This document shows positions 8,919-17,233 of a stretch of 64,000 nucleotides of DNA, one piece after another. The DNA comes from Pseudomonas fluorescens. Lineage in GTDB: Bacteria; Pseudomonadota; Gammaproteobacteria; Pseudomonadales; Pseudomonadaceae. The translations under genes and the position numbers were made by a program. How positions within the stretch are numbered: the stretch's first letter is position 1; the number at the start of each line of letters is the position of its first letter. The notes under the pieces are model-generated. The model was not told the origin of the DNA. It worked only from the letters and a program-made list of their open reading frames with translations, and did not search any database. The stretch is taken from positions 1-64,000 of the forward strand of contig NZ_CABVIR010000004.1 in the NCBI RefSeq assembly GCF_902498065.1. The letters are read 5' to 3'.

Positions 8919-9698
8919 TTGCTAATCGAGTCCCGTCGCCGCGCTTATTTGACCGCCATGCAGGTGGTCAACTGGCTGCCGCGTACCGAATTGCCCTTTG
9001 CCGCGCCCTCGCGGCCCGAGCTGCTGGAGGTGCCCGAACCGTTGGTCGTCGCCCCGATGGTGTCGGCGCCCGTGGCCGATGCACCCGCAGAACCTGTGGT
9101 CAAACCGGCCGAACGGGTAAAAATCGAGGTGCCGCGCCCATCGTTGGCCAGTACGCGTACCAATGCCAAGGTCGAAGAAGAGGAGGCTCCGGTCGTGGTC
9201 AAGGCGCCGGTCGTGCCTCCTCCGCGATTCGCCCTGCAATTGTTGCGCGCCGGTCGTTGCCTGCTGCTGGTGGAGTTACCCACAGGCGAAACCTTCCAGA
9301 CCCGCGATCCTGCTTACCTGCTACTCAAAGACATGCTGCGCGCCGCCGGTCTGCCGGACAGCCCGCAAATTGTCGGCGAACCGGTGCGCTGGCCGTTGTT
9401 GGCCCGCGGCACCATGGATCAAGGCCCGGAAGCGGCTCGTGATTTCGTACAAGGTTTCCTTTCGGCCCGGCTGGAAGACGCACCGTGCGTCTGCGTGTGG
9501 CTGATCGGCCTGCCGGCGGTGCGTTTTGCTGGCGAGGCCAACGCCGAATCCTTCAACCGTGAACTTCAGGTCGAAGGCCTGGGCGCGGTCTGGGCCCTTC
9601 CGGGTCTGGAATTATTAATGGAAGAGCCACAGCGTAAGGCTGATGTCTGGCAAGCCATGCGTCGGCTGATGGCGCGCTGGAAAGAATCGAATGAGTGA
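8919..9698 (+). CDS. holD: Probable DNA polymerase III psi subunit (HolD-like)
   Basis: A 259-residue protein immediately upstream of rimI, overlapping it by 8 bases. E. coli has the same holD-rimI pair, and a cryptic, longer-than-usual psi subunit has been described for pseudomonads. After a short N-terminal part (LTAMQVVNWLPR, resembling the clamp-loader-binding helix of HolD) comes a linker rich in Pro, Val and Ala (about residues 30-100), then a compact C-terminal domain. The linker often makes automatic annotation call it TonB-like, which I reject. The TTG at 8919 keeps the N-terminal helix; an ATG at 8958 would cut into it. No clear ribosome binding site. Confidence 0.6.
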   Translation: MLIESRRRAYLTAMQVVNWLPRTELPFAAPSRPELLEVPEPLVVAPMVSAPVADAPAEPVVKPAERVKIEVPRPSLASTRTNAKVEEEEAPVVVKAPVVPPPRFALQLLRAGRCLLLVELPTGETFQTRDPAYLLLKDMLRAAGLPDSPQIVGEPVRWPLLARGTMDQGPEAARDFVQGFLSARLEDAPCVCVWLIGLPAVRFAGEANAESFNRELQVEGLGAVWALPGLELLMEEPQRKADVWQAMRRLMARWKESNE

Positions 9699-10143
9699 CG
9701 CTGTATCGTTTCGCCCGATGACCGAGGCAGACCTGGACGCTGTGCTGAAAATTGAATTCGCGGCGTACAGTCATCCCTGGACCCGCGGGATTTTTCTCGA
9801 TGGGCTGGGCAAGTACCAGATCTGGCTGATGTTTGAAGGTTCGCAACAGGTCGGGCACGGCGTGGTGCAGATTATTCTGGATGAAGCGCATTTGCTGAAC
9901 ATCACCGTCAAACCGGAAAATCAGGGGCGCGGGTTGGGTTTAACGCTGCTGGAGCACTTGATGTCGATTGCCTATAAGGCTGAGGCGCGGGAGTGTTTTC
10001 TGGAAGTACGCGACAGTAATCGGTCGGCGTTCCGGTTGTATGAGCGGTATGGGTTTAACGAGATTGGCCGGCGTCGGGATTATTATCCGGCGGTGGGTGG
10101 GCGCGAAGACGCAGTGGTCATGGCCTGCACCCTGGTTGACTGA
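9691..10143 (+). CDS. rimI: RimI, ribosomal protein S18-alanine N-acetyltransferase
   Basis: A 150-residue GNAT-family acetyltransferase that acetylates the N-terminal alanine of ribosomal protein S18. The acetyl-CoA binding motif is visible as NITVKPENQGRGLG (about residues 70-83), followed by the FLEVRDSNRSAFRLYERYGF segment typical of RimI. It overlaps the holD-like gene by 8 bases, as in the enteric holD-rimI pair. Confidence 0.93.
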   Translation: MSDAVSFRPMTEADLDAVLKIEFAAYSHPWTRGIFLDGLGKYQIWLMFEGSQQVGHGVVQIILDEAHLLNITVKPENQGRGLGLTLLEHLMSIAYKAEARECFLEVRDSNRSAFRLYERYGFNEIGRRRDYYPAVGGREDAVVMACTLVD

Positions 10144-10156
10144 GCTTCCTTAAAAG

Positions 10157-10231
10157 CATCGCGAGCAGGCTCGCTCCCACAGTGGATTGGTGTCGTACAT
10201 CAAACCTGTGGGGGCGAGCCTGCTCGCGATG
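10157..10231. repeat. REPIN (two inverted REP sequences)
   Basis: CATCGCGAGCAGGCTCGCTC on the left is mirrored by GAGCCTGCTCGCGATG on the right, separated by about 35 bases. This is the classic Pseudomonas REP doublet, able to fold into a long hairpin. It sits between the converging ends of rimI and the acidic-protein gene. Confidence 0.85.
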
Positions 10232-10252
10232 GCGTTTCTCGGGAACCGAAGA

Positions 10253-10657
10253 TCACCGATTACCATCCATCGGATCCCGCCGCGCCAATTCCTCTTCATC
10301 CAGACCATTGCCCCCGCCGATGTCGTCTTCATCGACAACGCTCAAATCCCAATCGGCCTGGCCGCCTTCACCGGCCTCATGCGCATCCCGAGCACCGTCT
10401 TCACGGATCAGGGTTTCCGGGCTCATGTCATCATCGGTGGACTCATGGTCAGCGGTCGCGGCGCCGGTCATGCCGGCTTCAAGCACGCGCCCCCGCGGCA
10501 TCAGTCGCTGGCGCTCGTTTTCCGTCAGTTCATCGCCGATTTTTGCGCTGGGTTCTTCCTCGTCGAAATCCAGCTCATGCATCGAGCCCATGCGGTCTTC
10601 GTTGTCGTCGATGGGCTCCGGTTGCGTCGCATCGTAAGGACGTCGTGAATCAGTCAT
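10253..10657 (-). CDS. Acidic conserved Pseudomonas protein of unknown function
   Basis: A 134-residue, strongly acidic and hydrophilic protein, with runs such as DFDEEEP, STDDDMS, VDEDDIGG and LDEEELARRD. There is no signal peptide, membrane segment or recognisable fold, and it is probably largely disordered. Automatic pipelines often call this family HPr-related or serine kinase/phosphatase; I see no HPr or kinase motif. The ribosome binding site GAGGAAT lies just upstream of the ATG. It is transcribed divergently from the carbonic anhydrase gene. Confidence 0.8.
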   Translation of the reverse strand: MTDSRRPYDATQPEPIDDNEDRMGSMHELDFDEEEPSAKIGDELTENERQRLMPRGRVLEAGMTGAATADHESTDDDMSPETLIREDGARDAHEAGEGGQADWDLSVVDEDDIGGGNGLDEEELARRDPMDGNR

Positions 10658-10825
10658 GGCAATTCCTCATACTGTGGGCCTTACTACGGTGGACCCACTG
10701 GGCTCCTCAGAATTCCACCGGCATGGTGTGCAGGTAATATGCACCAGCGGCAATCTGCATCTCGCGCGTGACCCCGACGGACGGTTGTCAGTCAAAGCAG
10801 CGCATCATTCTCGAGGCTTCATTGC

Positions 10826-11470
10826 ATGAACGAATTACAAGATCTGATTGATAACAACGAGCGCTGGGCTGACGCGATCACCAAAGAAGATCCTGATTTC
10901 TTCGCCAAACTGGCCCGTCAGCAAACGCCGGAATTCCTCTGGATTGGCTGCTCCGACGCCCGCGTGCCGGCGAACGAGATTGTCGGCATGCTGCCCGGCG
11001 ACCTGTTCGTCCACCGCAACGTGGCCAACGTGGTATTGCACACGGACCTCAATTGCCTGTCGGTGATTCAGTACGCGGTGGACGTGCTCAAGGTCAAACA
11101 CATCCTTGTCACCGGCCACTATGGCTGCGGTGGTGTGCGAGCCTCGATGCAGGACCGCCAATTCGGCTTGATCGACGGCTGGTTGCGTTCTATTCGCGAT
11201 CTTTATTACGAAAAGCGTGAAGAGCTCTCCAAACTGCCTACCGAGGAGGAGCAAGTTGATCGCCTCTGCGAACTCAACGTGATCCAGCAAGTGGCCAACG
11301 TCGGGCACACCAGCATTGTTCAAAACGCTTGGCACCGCGGGCAGAAGCTGTCGATTCACGGCTGCATCTATGGCATCAAGGACGGTCGGTGGAAGAGCCT
11401 GAACGCCACCATCAGTGGTTTCGAGCAGTTGCCGCCGCAGTACCGCCTGCGTCCGTTCGAGCCGCTGTAA
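10826..11470 (+). CDS. can: Beta-class carbonic anhydrase
   Basis: A 214-residue cytoplasmic enzyme interconverting CO2 and bicarbonate. All four expected active-site residues sit where they do in E. coli Can: Cys42, Asp44 and Arg46 in CSDARVP, and His98 and Cys101 in HYGCGG. Length and domain are complete. It stands alone, with a short gap before the converging SET-domain gene. In pseudomonads this enzyme supplies bicarbonate at ambient CO2; that role is inferred from the family. Confidence 0.95.
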   Translation: MNELQDLIDNNERWADAITKEDPDFFAKLARQQTPEFLWIGCSDARVPANEIVGMLPGDLFVHRNVANVVLHTDLNCLSVIQYAVDVLKVKHILVTGHYGCGGVRASMQDRQFGLIDGWLRSIRDLYYEKREELSKLPTEEEQVDRLCELNVIQQVANVGHTSIVQNAWHRGQKLSIHGCIYGIKDGRWKSLNATISGFEQLPPQYRLRPFEPL

Positions 11471-11488
11471 GTAACATCAGCACAGGCT

Positions 11489-12001
11489 TCATCGACGCCA
11501 ATTCTGGAAAAACAACTGGCCATCGACATTCGGTGCTTCGTCGTAGCCGGTGATCCAGCCTCGGCAGCAGGGACAGGCGCAGCGGCAGGCGAATTGCCGC
11601 TGCAGCTTGTCTTCGGTCATGGCTATATCAATCGTCAGCCGATCGCCTTTCCTGATGTCCTTCAACGCCCATAACCACAGCTCACTCATGTCGAGAAAGG
11701 TGTTGGGGTCGCAGGCGTGGCTGAGCAGTCCGCAGAACCGTGGGTCGTATACATGAATGCCCGGCGCCATTTGCCGGGTGTGTCGACAGCGATACGGCAA
11801 TAGATGCCCGGAAACCCGGCAGATTCGACTCAGACGTGGAAACTCCCGCAGAGCGCAGACGGCTTTTGCCTTTGCCTGAGGGCTATTGACGATCTGAAAG
11901 TCTTCCAAGGACGGGAATCCAAGGCTCAGCGGCAACTCGACAAACGGGTAAATGCCTTTGGACGGCGGTGGGGGTAATGCTTGTTCGGCGTAGGCTTTCA
12001 T
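11489..12001 (-). CDS. SET-domain protein, possible lysine methyltransferase
   Basis: A 170-residue protein with the end of a SET domain: LLSHACDPN corresponds to the NHSCxPN motif, ALKDIRKGDRLTIDI to the following strand, and CRCACPCCRG to a post-SET zinc-binding Cys cluster. SET proteins transfer methyl groups from SAM to lysine. Bacterial members are less studied than eukaryotic ones. The catalytic tyrosine that usually follows ELTxD is not obvious here (IDIAM), so activity is uncertain. The ATG at 12001 was chosen over an upstream extension that has no conserved features. Confidence 0.75.
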   Translation of the reverse strand: MKAYAEQALPPPPSKGIYPFVELPLSLGFPSLEDFQIVNSPQAKAKAVCALREFPRLSRICRVSGHLLPYRCRHTRQMAPGIHVYDPRFCGLLSHACDPNTFLDMSELWLWALKDIRKGDRLTIDIAMTEDKLQRQFACRCACPCCRGWITGYDEAPNVDGQLFFQNWRR

Positions 12002-12182
12002 AACAATCCTTGTCGGCTGGGTGCTGCGACCTCCGTCGGCTGACATCCTGTCAGCCCTGCAACACATGGGTATGTCTCAAGCCTCTCGCAAAAAAAACAA
12101 ACGGTCTACTGTCATAACTGACAGAAGAAAAGTGCGTGTTCCTGCGTCAGCCAAGGCTTACGCAGGAACGCTGTTCAGCCTT

Positions 12183-13355
12183 TTACAGATGCGGAGCAGG
12201 CATCGCGGCCGCAGGCGCCGGGGCTTTGAGCTGTTTAAGCTGAGACTTGATCGGTGTCGTCGCGCATTTGGCCGTGGCTTGCCCGGGCGTCAGGTTGCGG
12301 ATCGAGGTGTAGAACAGTTCGCAGGTTTTATCTGCCTGGGCCACCTGCCAGGTCTGGGTGCAACTTCTCAGTTCAATGTCTGGATTGCTGTCCGGGTCTC
12401 GGCCCATGGCGGCTTGCCAGCACGCGGCACTCAAGTCCTGGCCCATGACTTTCAGGCCCGCCGCGTCAGCCTGGGCCTGGGCATCCTTACCGGTATAGCT
12501 GTCCGGGTCGGCGGCGTACCAGATGTAGCTTGGATGGTTGGAACCCAGCACCGGCACTTTTACCCCGTCCTTCGGACTGATGGTTACCAGGCCTAGCACG
12601 TTCACGGTTGGCCCGTATTGCTGTTTGATCCAGTTGCGCACCGGCGCGCCGAAGGCGACCATCGGCAGCGTGGTACCGCTGGCGTTCTGGCTGACTTCCT
12701 TGACCATGGTGGTCTGGTAGTCCTTGAAGTAGTCGTAGACGCCTTCCAGATCCTTGCCTGCGTTGGAGGGCGCGGCAATCGGCGCGATGTCGATGATGGT
12801 CTGGAAAGCCGGCGTCTGATCGGCAGCGATCCCGTTGACCGTCAGCAGCGTGGCCCAACGATCAGTGGTGGCCGACTTCAAGTAATCCTGTGCCTGGGTC
12901 AGCGAATAATCCGGCGGGAAGTGCAGCAACTCGACACTTCTGCGGTTCTCCAGTGCCATGCCCAGCGGCAGGAACAAGTACCAGCTATAAGCCCACTTGC
13001 CGTCGGCATTCAGCTTGCTGGCGCCGGTGTAGGCCAGGTCGCCGGCATCGAGCAGCGCCGCCAACGGCTTTTCATAGCCTCTGGGCACCCCGGTGATGGC
13101 GGCATAGAGCTGATCGTTATCGGTTTTGACTTGCACCTTCGCGTCGCTGTAACCATCGCGCTGCACGCTTTGGGTCAGGTAATGCTCGACGGTTTGCTCC
13201 AGCGTCCAGTTGCGAAAGCAGATCACGTTGCAGTTGTTGGGGTAGGCAAACAGCCGGGTGACGCGCTCGGTGCTGCCCAGTTTCAGATCGGCATCGGCAT
13301 GGGCGACGGTACTCAGGGTGAGGGCGGCGAGGGTGAGTCCTGCGAGTTTGAACAT
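12183..13355 (-). CDS. Secreted protein of unknown function
   Basis: A 390-residue protein with a clear signal peptide (hydrophobic residues 3-18, likely cleavage after the Ala of VAHA at about residue 20), so it should be periplasmic or exported. The mature part holds several Cys residues that could form disulfides (NNCNVICF near residue 42-47; SAACWQ, RSCTQTW, KTCELFY and AKCATT in the last 90). The C-terminus is rich in Pro, Ala and Lys. I do not recognise a family. It is probably monocistronic, with no gene directly downstream on the same strand. Confidence 0.8.
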   Translation of the reverse strand: MFKLAGLTLAALTLSTVAHADADLKLGSTERVTRLFAYPNNCNVICFRNWTLEQTVEHYLTQSVQRDGYSDAKVQVKTDNDQLYAAITGVPRGYEKPLAALLDAGDLAYTGASKLNADGKWAYSWYLFLPLGMALENRRSVELLHFPPDYSLTQAQDYLKSATTDRWATLLTVNGIAADQTPAFQTIIDIAPIAAPSNAGKDLEGVYDYFKDYQTTMVKEVSQNASGTTLPMVAFGAPVRNWIKQQYGPTVNVLGLVTISPKDGVKVPVLGSNHPSYIWYAADPDSYTGKDAQAQADAAGLKVMGQDLSAACWQAAMGRDPDSNPDIELRSCTQTWQVAQADKTCELFYTSIRNLTPGQATAKCATTPIKSQLKQLKAPAPAAAMPAPHL

Positions 13356-13499
13356 GCTCAGATCCTTTTCAGCGTGTGGGCCCCTGAAAACGGAGGCGAG
13401 TACAGTGGGATGTGACAGGTCGGGTTACAAGTGGCGCAGTGTTTACCTCTCTCAAGCACTGCTAGACTGGCGCAATACTGCACTGGGTAAAGGTGAAAT

Positions 13500-13790
13500 A
13501 TGAAGCCCTCGATTGCACTTGATCTACAACGAGTTGCCGTTCGTGAGGTTGTCGGCCGCTTTCGTACAGCCAATCCTCGTGTGTTCGGTTCGGCACTGCT
13601 CGGGACGGATAAAGAGGGGAGTGACCTTGATCTGCTGGTAGATGCACTGCCAGGTGCCACACTTTTTGATCTTGGCGGCCTTCAGGTTGAACTTGAGGAT
13701 TTGTTGGGGGTGAGTGTCGATCTGCTGACGCCCGGCGATCTTCCTGTGAAGTTTCGCCAGCAGGTGCTTGAGCAGGCTCGTCCCGTATGA
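13500..13790 (+). CDS. mntA: MntA-like antitoxin, minimal nucleotidyltransferase
   Basis: A 96-residue minimal nucleotidyltransferase. The GSx10DxD signature is exact: Gly30-Ser31, then ten residues, then Asp42-Leu-Asp44. In MntA/HepT modules this protein neutralises the HEPN ribonuclease toxin by transferring AMP to its active-site tyrosine. The stop overlaps the HepT start as ATGA, so the two are translationally coupled. Ribosome binding site AAAGG lies 6 bases upstream of the ATG. The gene is intact although its partner is frameshifted. Confidence 0.9.
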   Translation: MKPSIALDLQRVAVREVVGRFRTANPRVFGSALLGTDKEGSDLDLLVDALPGATLFDLGGLQVELEDLLGVSVDLLTPGDLPVKFRQQVLEQARPV

Positions 13791-14132
13791 CCGATAACCG
13801 TCTCGGCGATTACCTTGACCATATGCGTCAGGCCGCTGGGGATGCGCTGATCTTTGTCGAAGGTTTGAGTAAAGAAGAGTTCTTCGACGACAAACGAACC
13901 CCAGCAAGCCGTCATCATGAGCCTCATCATTATTGGCGAGGCCGCGACCAAAATCATGGATCGTTACGTCGAGTACGCCACGCAGAACCCTCAGGTGCCA
14001 TGGCGCAGCATGCGAGGTATGCGCAACCGCATTGCTCACGGCTACTTCGTTATCAATCTGGAAGTGGTGTGGGATACGGTTCAGGCTGCTTTGCCTGAAC
14101 TTCTGAAGGTGTTACCCACCGATAAAGACTGA
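13787..14132 (+). pseudogene. hepT: HepT-like HEPN toxin gene, frameshifted
   Basis: The gene starts correctly on the mntA stop (ATGA) and encodes 38 residues of a DUF86/HepT protein. It then changes frame at a run of four C (13899-13902). With three C the frame would read on as DKRTQQAVIM and then the complete C-terminal part, to the stop at 14132. That part carries the HEPN ribonuclease motif RNRIAHGY (Rx4HxY). As written, translation gives a 103-residue hybrid with no active site. An internal ATG at 13917 could give a 71-residue fragment. The cause may be a real one-base insertion, slippage in the C run, or a sequencing error. Confidence 0.85.
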
Positions 14133-14168
14133 TCGCACCTGCCTCACAGCAGGTGCAATCAACACCGT

Positions 14169-15587
14169 TTAAGGCATCACCGGCGCCGTATACGTCAGCG
14201 TCGTCCCCAACGCCCACAGTAGAAACAGCACCAGTGGCGTGTGCACCAGCAGTTGCACGAACGAAAACCCGATCAAGTCCCGTGCCTTCAACCCCAGTAC
14301 GCCCAGCAGCGGCAACATGTAGAACGGGTTGATCAGGTTCGGCAGGGCTTCGGCGGCGTTGTAGATCTGCACGGCCCAGCCCAGGTGGTAGTTCAGGTCG
14401 GTGGCCACTTGCATCACATACGGCGCTTCGATGATCCACTTGCCGCCGCCCGACGGAATGAAGAACCCGAGGATCGCCGAGTACACGCCCATCAGCAGGG
14501 CGTAGGTGTCGTGGGACGCGATTTGTACGAAAAAGGTCGAGATGTGGTGCGCCAGGGTCTGCGCGTCAGTGCCTTTGACCGTGGTCATCAACGCAGCGAT
14601 CGAACCGTACAACGGGAACTGGATCAGCACGCCGGTGGTGGTCGGCACCGCGCGTGACACCGCATCGAGGAAGCTTCGCGGGCGCCAGTGCAGCAAGGCA
14701 CCGAGCATGATGAACAGGAAGTTGTAGGTGTTCAGGCCGGAAATCGCACTGATCGCCGGTTTGGTCGAGAACTCGTGAAACAGCCACCCGGCCGCCAGCA
14801 ACACCAGCAGAATCGTCAGCAACGGGCTGTGTTCCAGCCATTCGCCGGGGCGGGTGCGCGGTTGCAATGGCGGCAGGTTGAAGCTCGGGTCGATGCCGCA
14901 GGCTTCGGCATCACGGGCCGAGTTCGGGCCGGGTGCGGTGGCGTAGGCAATGATCAGCGAGACCACGATCAGCGCGAGCAGCATGACGCCGGACTGCCAG
15001 AGAAAGATCGTTTGTGTGAAAGGAATCACCCCGGTGATCGACAGAATCGACGGCGGCAGGCTGGCCGGGTTGGCCTGCAATTGCGCGGCGGACGACGACA
15101 GGCCCAAGGCCCACACGGCGCCAAGGCCCAGATACGCTGCTGCGCCGGCCGCGCGGTAATCCATTTTCAGATCGACGCGACGGGCGAGGGCACGCACCAG
15201 CAAGCCGCCGAATACCAGCGACAGACCCCAGTTCAGTAGCGACGCGACCATGGAAATCAACGCCACCCATGCTACGGCGGAACGGCCGTTCTTGGGGATG
15301 CGCGCCAGGCGGTCGATCAGTTTCACGGCGGGAGGCGAGCTGGCAACCACATAGCCGCCGATCACCACGAAGGCCATCTGCATGGTGAACGGGATCAGGC
15401 TCCAGAACCCGTCACCGAATGCCATCGCCGCGTCGGTGGGTTTGGCGCCCATGAACAGGGTGGCCACGGCGACGATGATCACCGCCAGCGCGGCGAATAC
15501 CCAGGAGTCGGGAAACCAGCGTTCGGCAAAACTTGAACAGCGCAGGGCAAAACGGGCGGAGCGGGTATCTTCGATATCAGCAGCCAC
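14169..15587 (-). CDS. atoE: Short-chain fatty acid transporter, AtoE family
   Basis: A 472-residue, highly hydrophobic protein with about 12 membrane segments, of the AtoE family (short-chain fatty acid uptake). The conserved IPSGGGKWIIEAPYVM segment near residue 385 is characteristic. The open frame runs 38 codons further upstream. The GTG at 15587 is preferred because CGAGG precedes it at the right distance and the sequence before it is not protein-like. No acetoacetate or CoA-transferase genes adjoin, so the substrate is inferred from the family only. Divergent from the MFS gene. Confidence 0.85.
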   Translation of the reverse strand: MAADIEDTRSARFALRCSSFAERWFPDSWVFAALAVIIVAVATLFMGAKPTDAAMAFGDGFWSLIPFTMQMAFVVIGGYVVASSPPAVKLIDRLARIPKNGRSAVAWVALISMVASLLNWGLSLVFGGLLVRALARRVDLKMDYRAAGAAAYLGLGAVWALGLSSSAAQLQANPASLPPSILSITGVIPFTQTIFLWQSGVMLLALIVVSLIIAYATAPGPNSARDAEACGIDPSFNLPPLQPRTRPGEWLEHSPLLTILLVLLAAGWLFHEFSTKPAISAISGLNTYNFLFIMLGALLHWRPRSFLDAVSRAVPTTTGVLIQFPLYGSIAALMTTVKGTDAQTLAHHISTFFVQIASHDTYALLMGVYSAILGFFIPSGGGKWIIEAPYVMQVATDLNYHLGWAVQIYNAAEALPNLINPFYMLPLLGVLGLKARDLIGFSFVQLLVHTPLVLFLLWALGTTLTYTAPVMP

Positions 15588-15790
15588 GGGAGTACCTCGA
15601 ATTTTTATGTTTGTTGTGGTCTTCAGGGTCGCAGAGGCCCATCTGGACAGGTGCCAACAGTAAATCAATCGGTCACGATTTGTGACGAAGTTTTTAGCCA
15701 TACGGGACGATGGTCTAACGGGTTGTCCGCTGGCGCATTTGCGTAGACCATGGGCGCCTTGGTTTCTTGTCCATGCCAGAGTTCTTTTTG

Positions 15791-17104
15791 ATGACTGCTC
15801 TCAACGATTCGCGCCCGGCACCGTTCAGCCGCTCGGACTACAAGACCCTCGGCCTTGCGGCCCTTGGCGGTGCGCTGGAAATCTACGATTTCATCATTTT
15901 CGTGTTTTTCGCCCTGACCCTCAGCCAGCTGTTCTTTCCGCCGGAAATGCCCGAATGGCTGCGCTTGCTGCAAAGTTTCGGGATTTTCGTCACCGGTTAC
16001 CTGGCGCGGCCGTTGGGCGGGATCCTGATGGCGCATTTCGCCGACCGGCTGGGGCGCAAGAAAGTCTTCAGCTTGAGCATTTTGATGATGGCGCTGCCGT
16101 GCCTGCTGATCGGCATCATGCCGACCTACGCCCAGATCGGCTATTTCGCGCCGCTGCTGCTGTTGGCCCTGCGGATTCTGCAAGGCGCGGCGGTGGGCGG
16201 AGAAGTGCCGAGTGCCTGGGTGTTTGTCGCCGAGCACGCACCGGTCGCGCACCGTGGTTACGCGCTCGGTTTCCTGCAAGCGGGGCTGACCTTTGGTTAC
16301 TTGATCGGCGCGCTGACGGCGACCTTTCTGGCGCAGGCGTTCACCCCGGCGGAAATCCTCGATTACGCGTGGCGTTACCCGTTCCTGCTGGGCGGCGTGT
16401 TTGGCGTGATAGGCGTCTGGCTACGCCGCTGGCTCAGCGAAACCCCGGTGTTCATGGCGATGCAGGCGAAACGCGATGACGCGGTCGAACTGCCGCTACG
16501 CACGGTTTTGCGCGAACATCGCCTGGCGATTTTGCCGGCGATGATTCTCACCTGCGTGCTGACTTCGGCCGTGGTGGTCTTTGTGGTCATCACTCCCACC
16601 ATGATGCAGAAAACCTTCGGCATGACCGCCAGCCACACCTTTGCCCTGAGCGCGTTGGGCATCGTGTTCCTGAACATCGGCTGCGTGCTGGCCGGTTTGC
16701 TGGTCGACCGCATCGGCGCCTGGCGCACGGTGATGCTGTATAGCCTGCTGCTGCCGCTGGGCATTGGCGTGCTCTATACCAGCCTGATCATTGGCAGCCA
16801 CTGGATCGGTCTGGCGTACGCGATTGCCGGCCTGAGTTGTGGCGTGGTCGGCGCGGTGCCGTCGGTGATGGTCAGCCTGTTCCCGGCGCGGATTCGCGTG
16901 TCGGGGATTTCCTTCACGTACAACATTGCCTACGCCGCGTGGGCGAGTATCACACCGCTGTTGCTGATCGGCCTGATGCCGTGGAGTCCCTGGATTTGCG
17001 TGATCTTCTGCGCGGTGATGGGCGCGGTGGGTGTGAGCAGCGCGTTGTATTTCGGTGCGCGCATGCCGAGGACGGGCAACTGCCCGGCGGCTGGTGCCAT
17101 CTGA
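15791..17104 (+). CDS. MFS transporter, metabolite:proton symporter (MHS) type
   Basis: A 437-residue, twelve-helix major facilitator of the metabolite:H+ symporter subfamily (ProP/citrate-type). Its first helix carries ALGGALEIYDFIIFVFFA, and the loop between helices 2 and 3 carries GGILMAHFADRLGRKK, the diagnostic MFS motif. Substrates of relatives are citrate, proline/betaine, shikimate and alpha-ketoglutarate; I cannot choose among them. Two further in-frame starts lie at 15767 (TTG) and 15773 (ATG). 15791 begins the conserved part. Confidence 0.82.
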   Translation: MTALNDSRPAPFSRSDYKTLGLAALGGALEIYDFIIFVFFALTLSQLFFPPEMPEWLRLLQSFGIFVTGYLARPLGGILMAHFADRLGRKKVFSLSILMMALPCLLIGIMPTYAQIGYFAPLLLLALRILQGAAVGGEVPSAWVFVAEHAPVAHRGYALGFLQAGLTFGYLIGALTATFLAQAFTPAEILDYAWRYPFLLGGVFGVIGVWLRRWLSETPVFMAMQAKRDDAVELPLRTVLREHRLAILPAMILTCVLTSAVVVFVVITPTMMQKTFGMTASHTFALSALGIVFLNIGCVLAGLLVDRIGAWRTVMLYSLLLPLGIGVLYTSLIIGSHWIGLAYAIAGLSCGVVGAVPSVMVSLFPARIRVSGISFTYNIAYAAWASITPLLLIGLMPWSPWICVIFCAVMGAVGVSSALYFGARMPRTGNCPAAGAI

Positions 17105-17233
17105 TTGAAGGCGGCGTGGCGCACATGACGAATATTTTTGTAGGACAACCCTGAAACACTCTTCAGAAAATACTCCCAAGGCCGATGGTTAGGCTGCATG
17201 CCGCTTTCTATCCCTGCCCATCGGTGCTTTCCC

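Noticed and set aside
8919..9698. TonB-like energy transducer
   Set aside because: The Pro/Val-rich stretch imitates a TonB linker, but there is no N-terminal membrane anchor or TonB C-terminal domain, and rimI adjacency points to HolD.
10182..10648. Plus-strand frames of about 150 codons over the REPIN and the acidic gene
   Set aside because: They begin inside the REPIN and read the complement of a low-complexity acidic gene.
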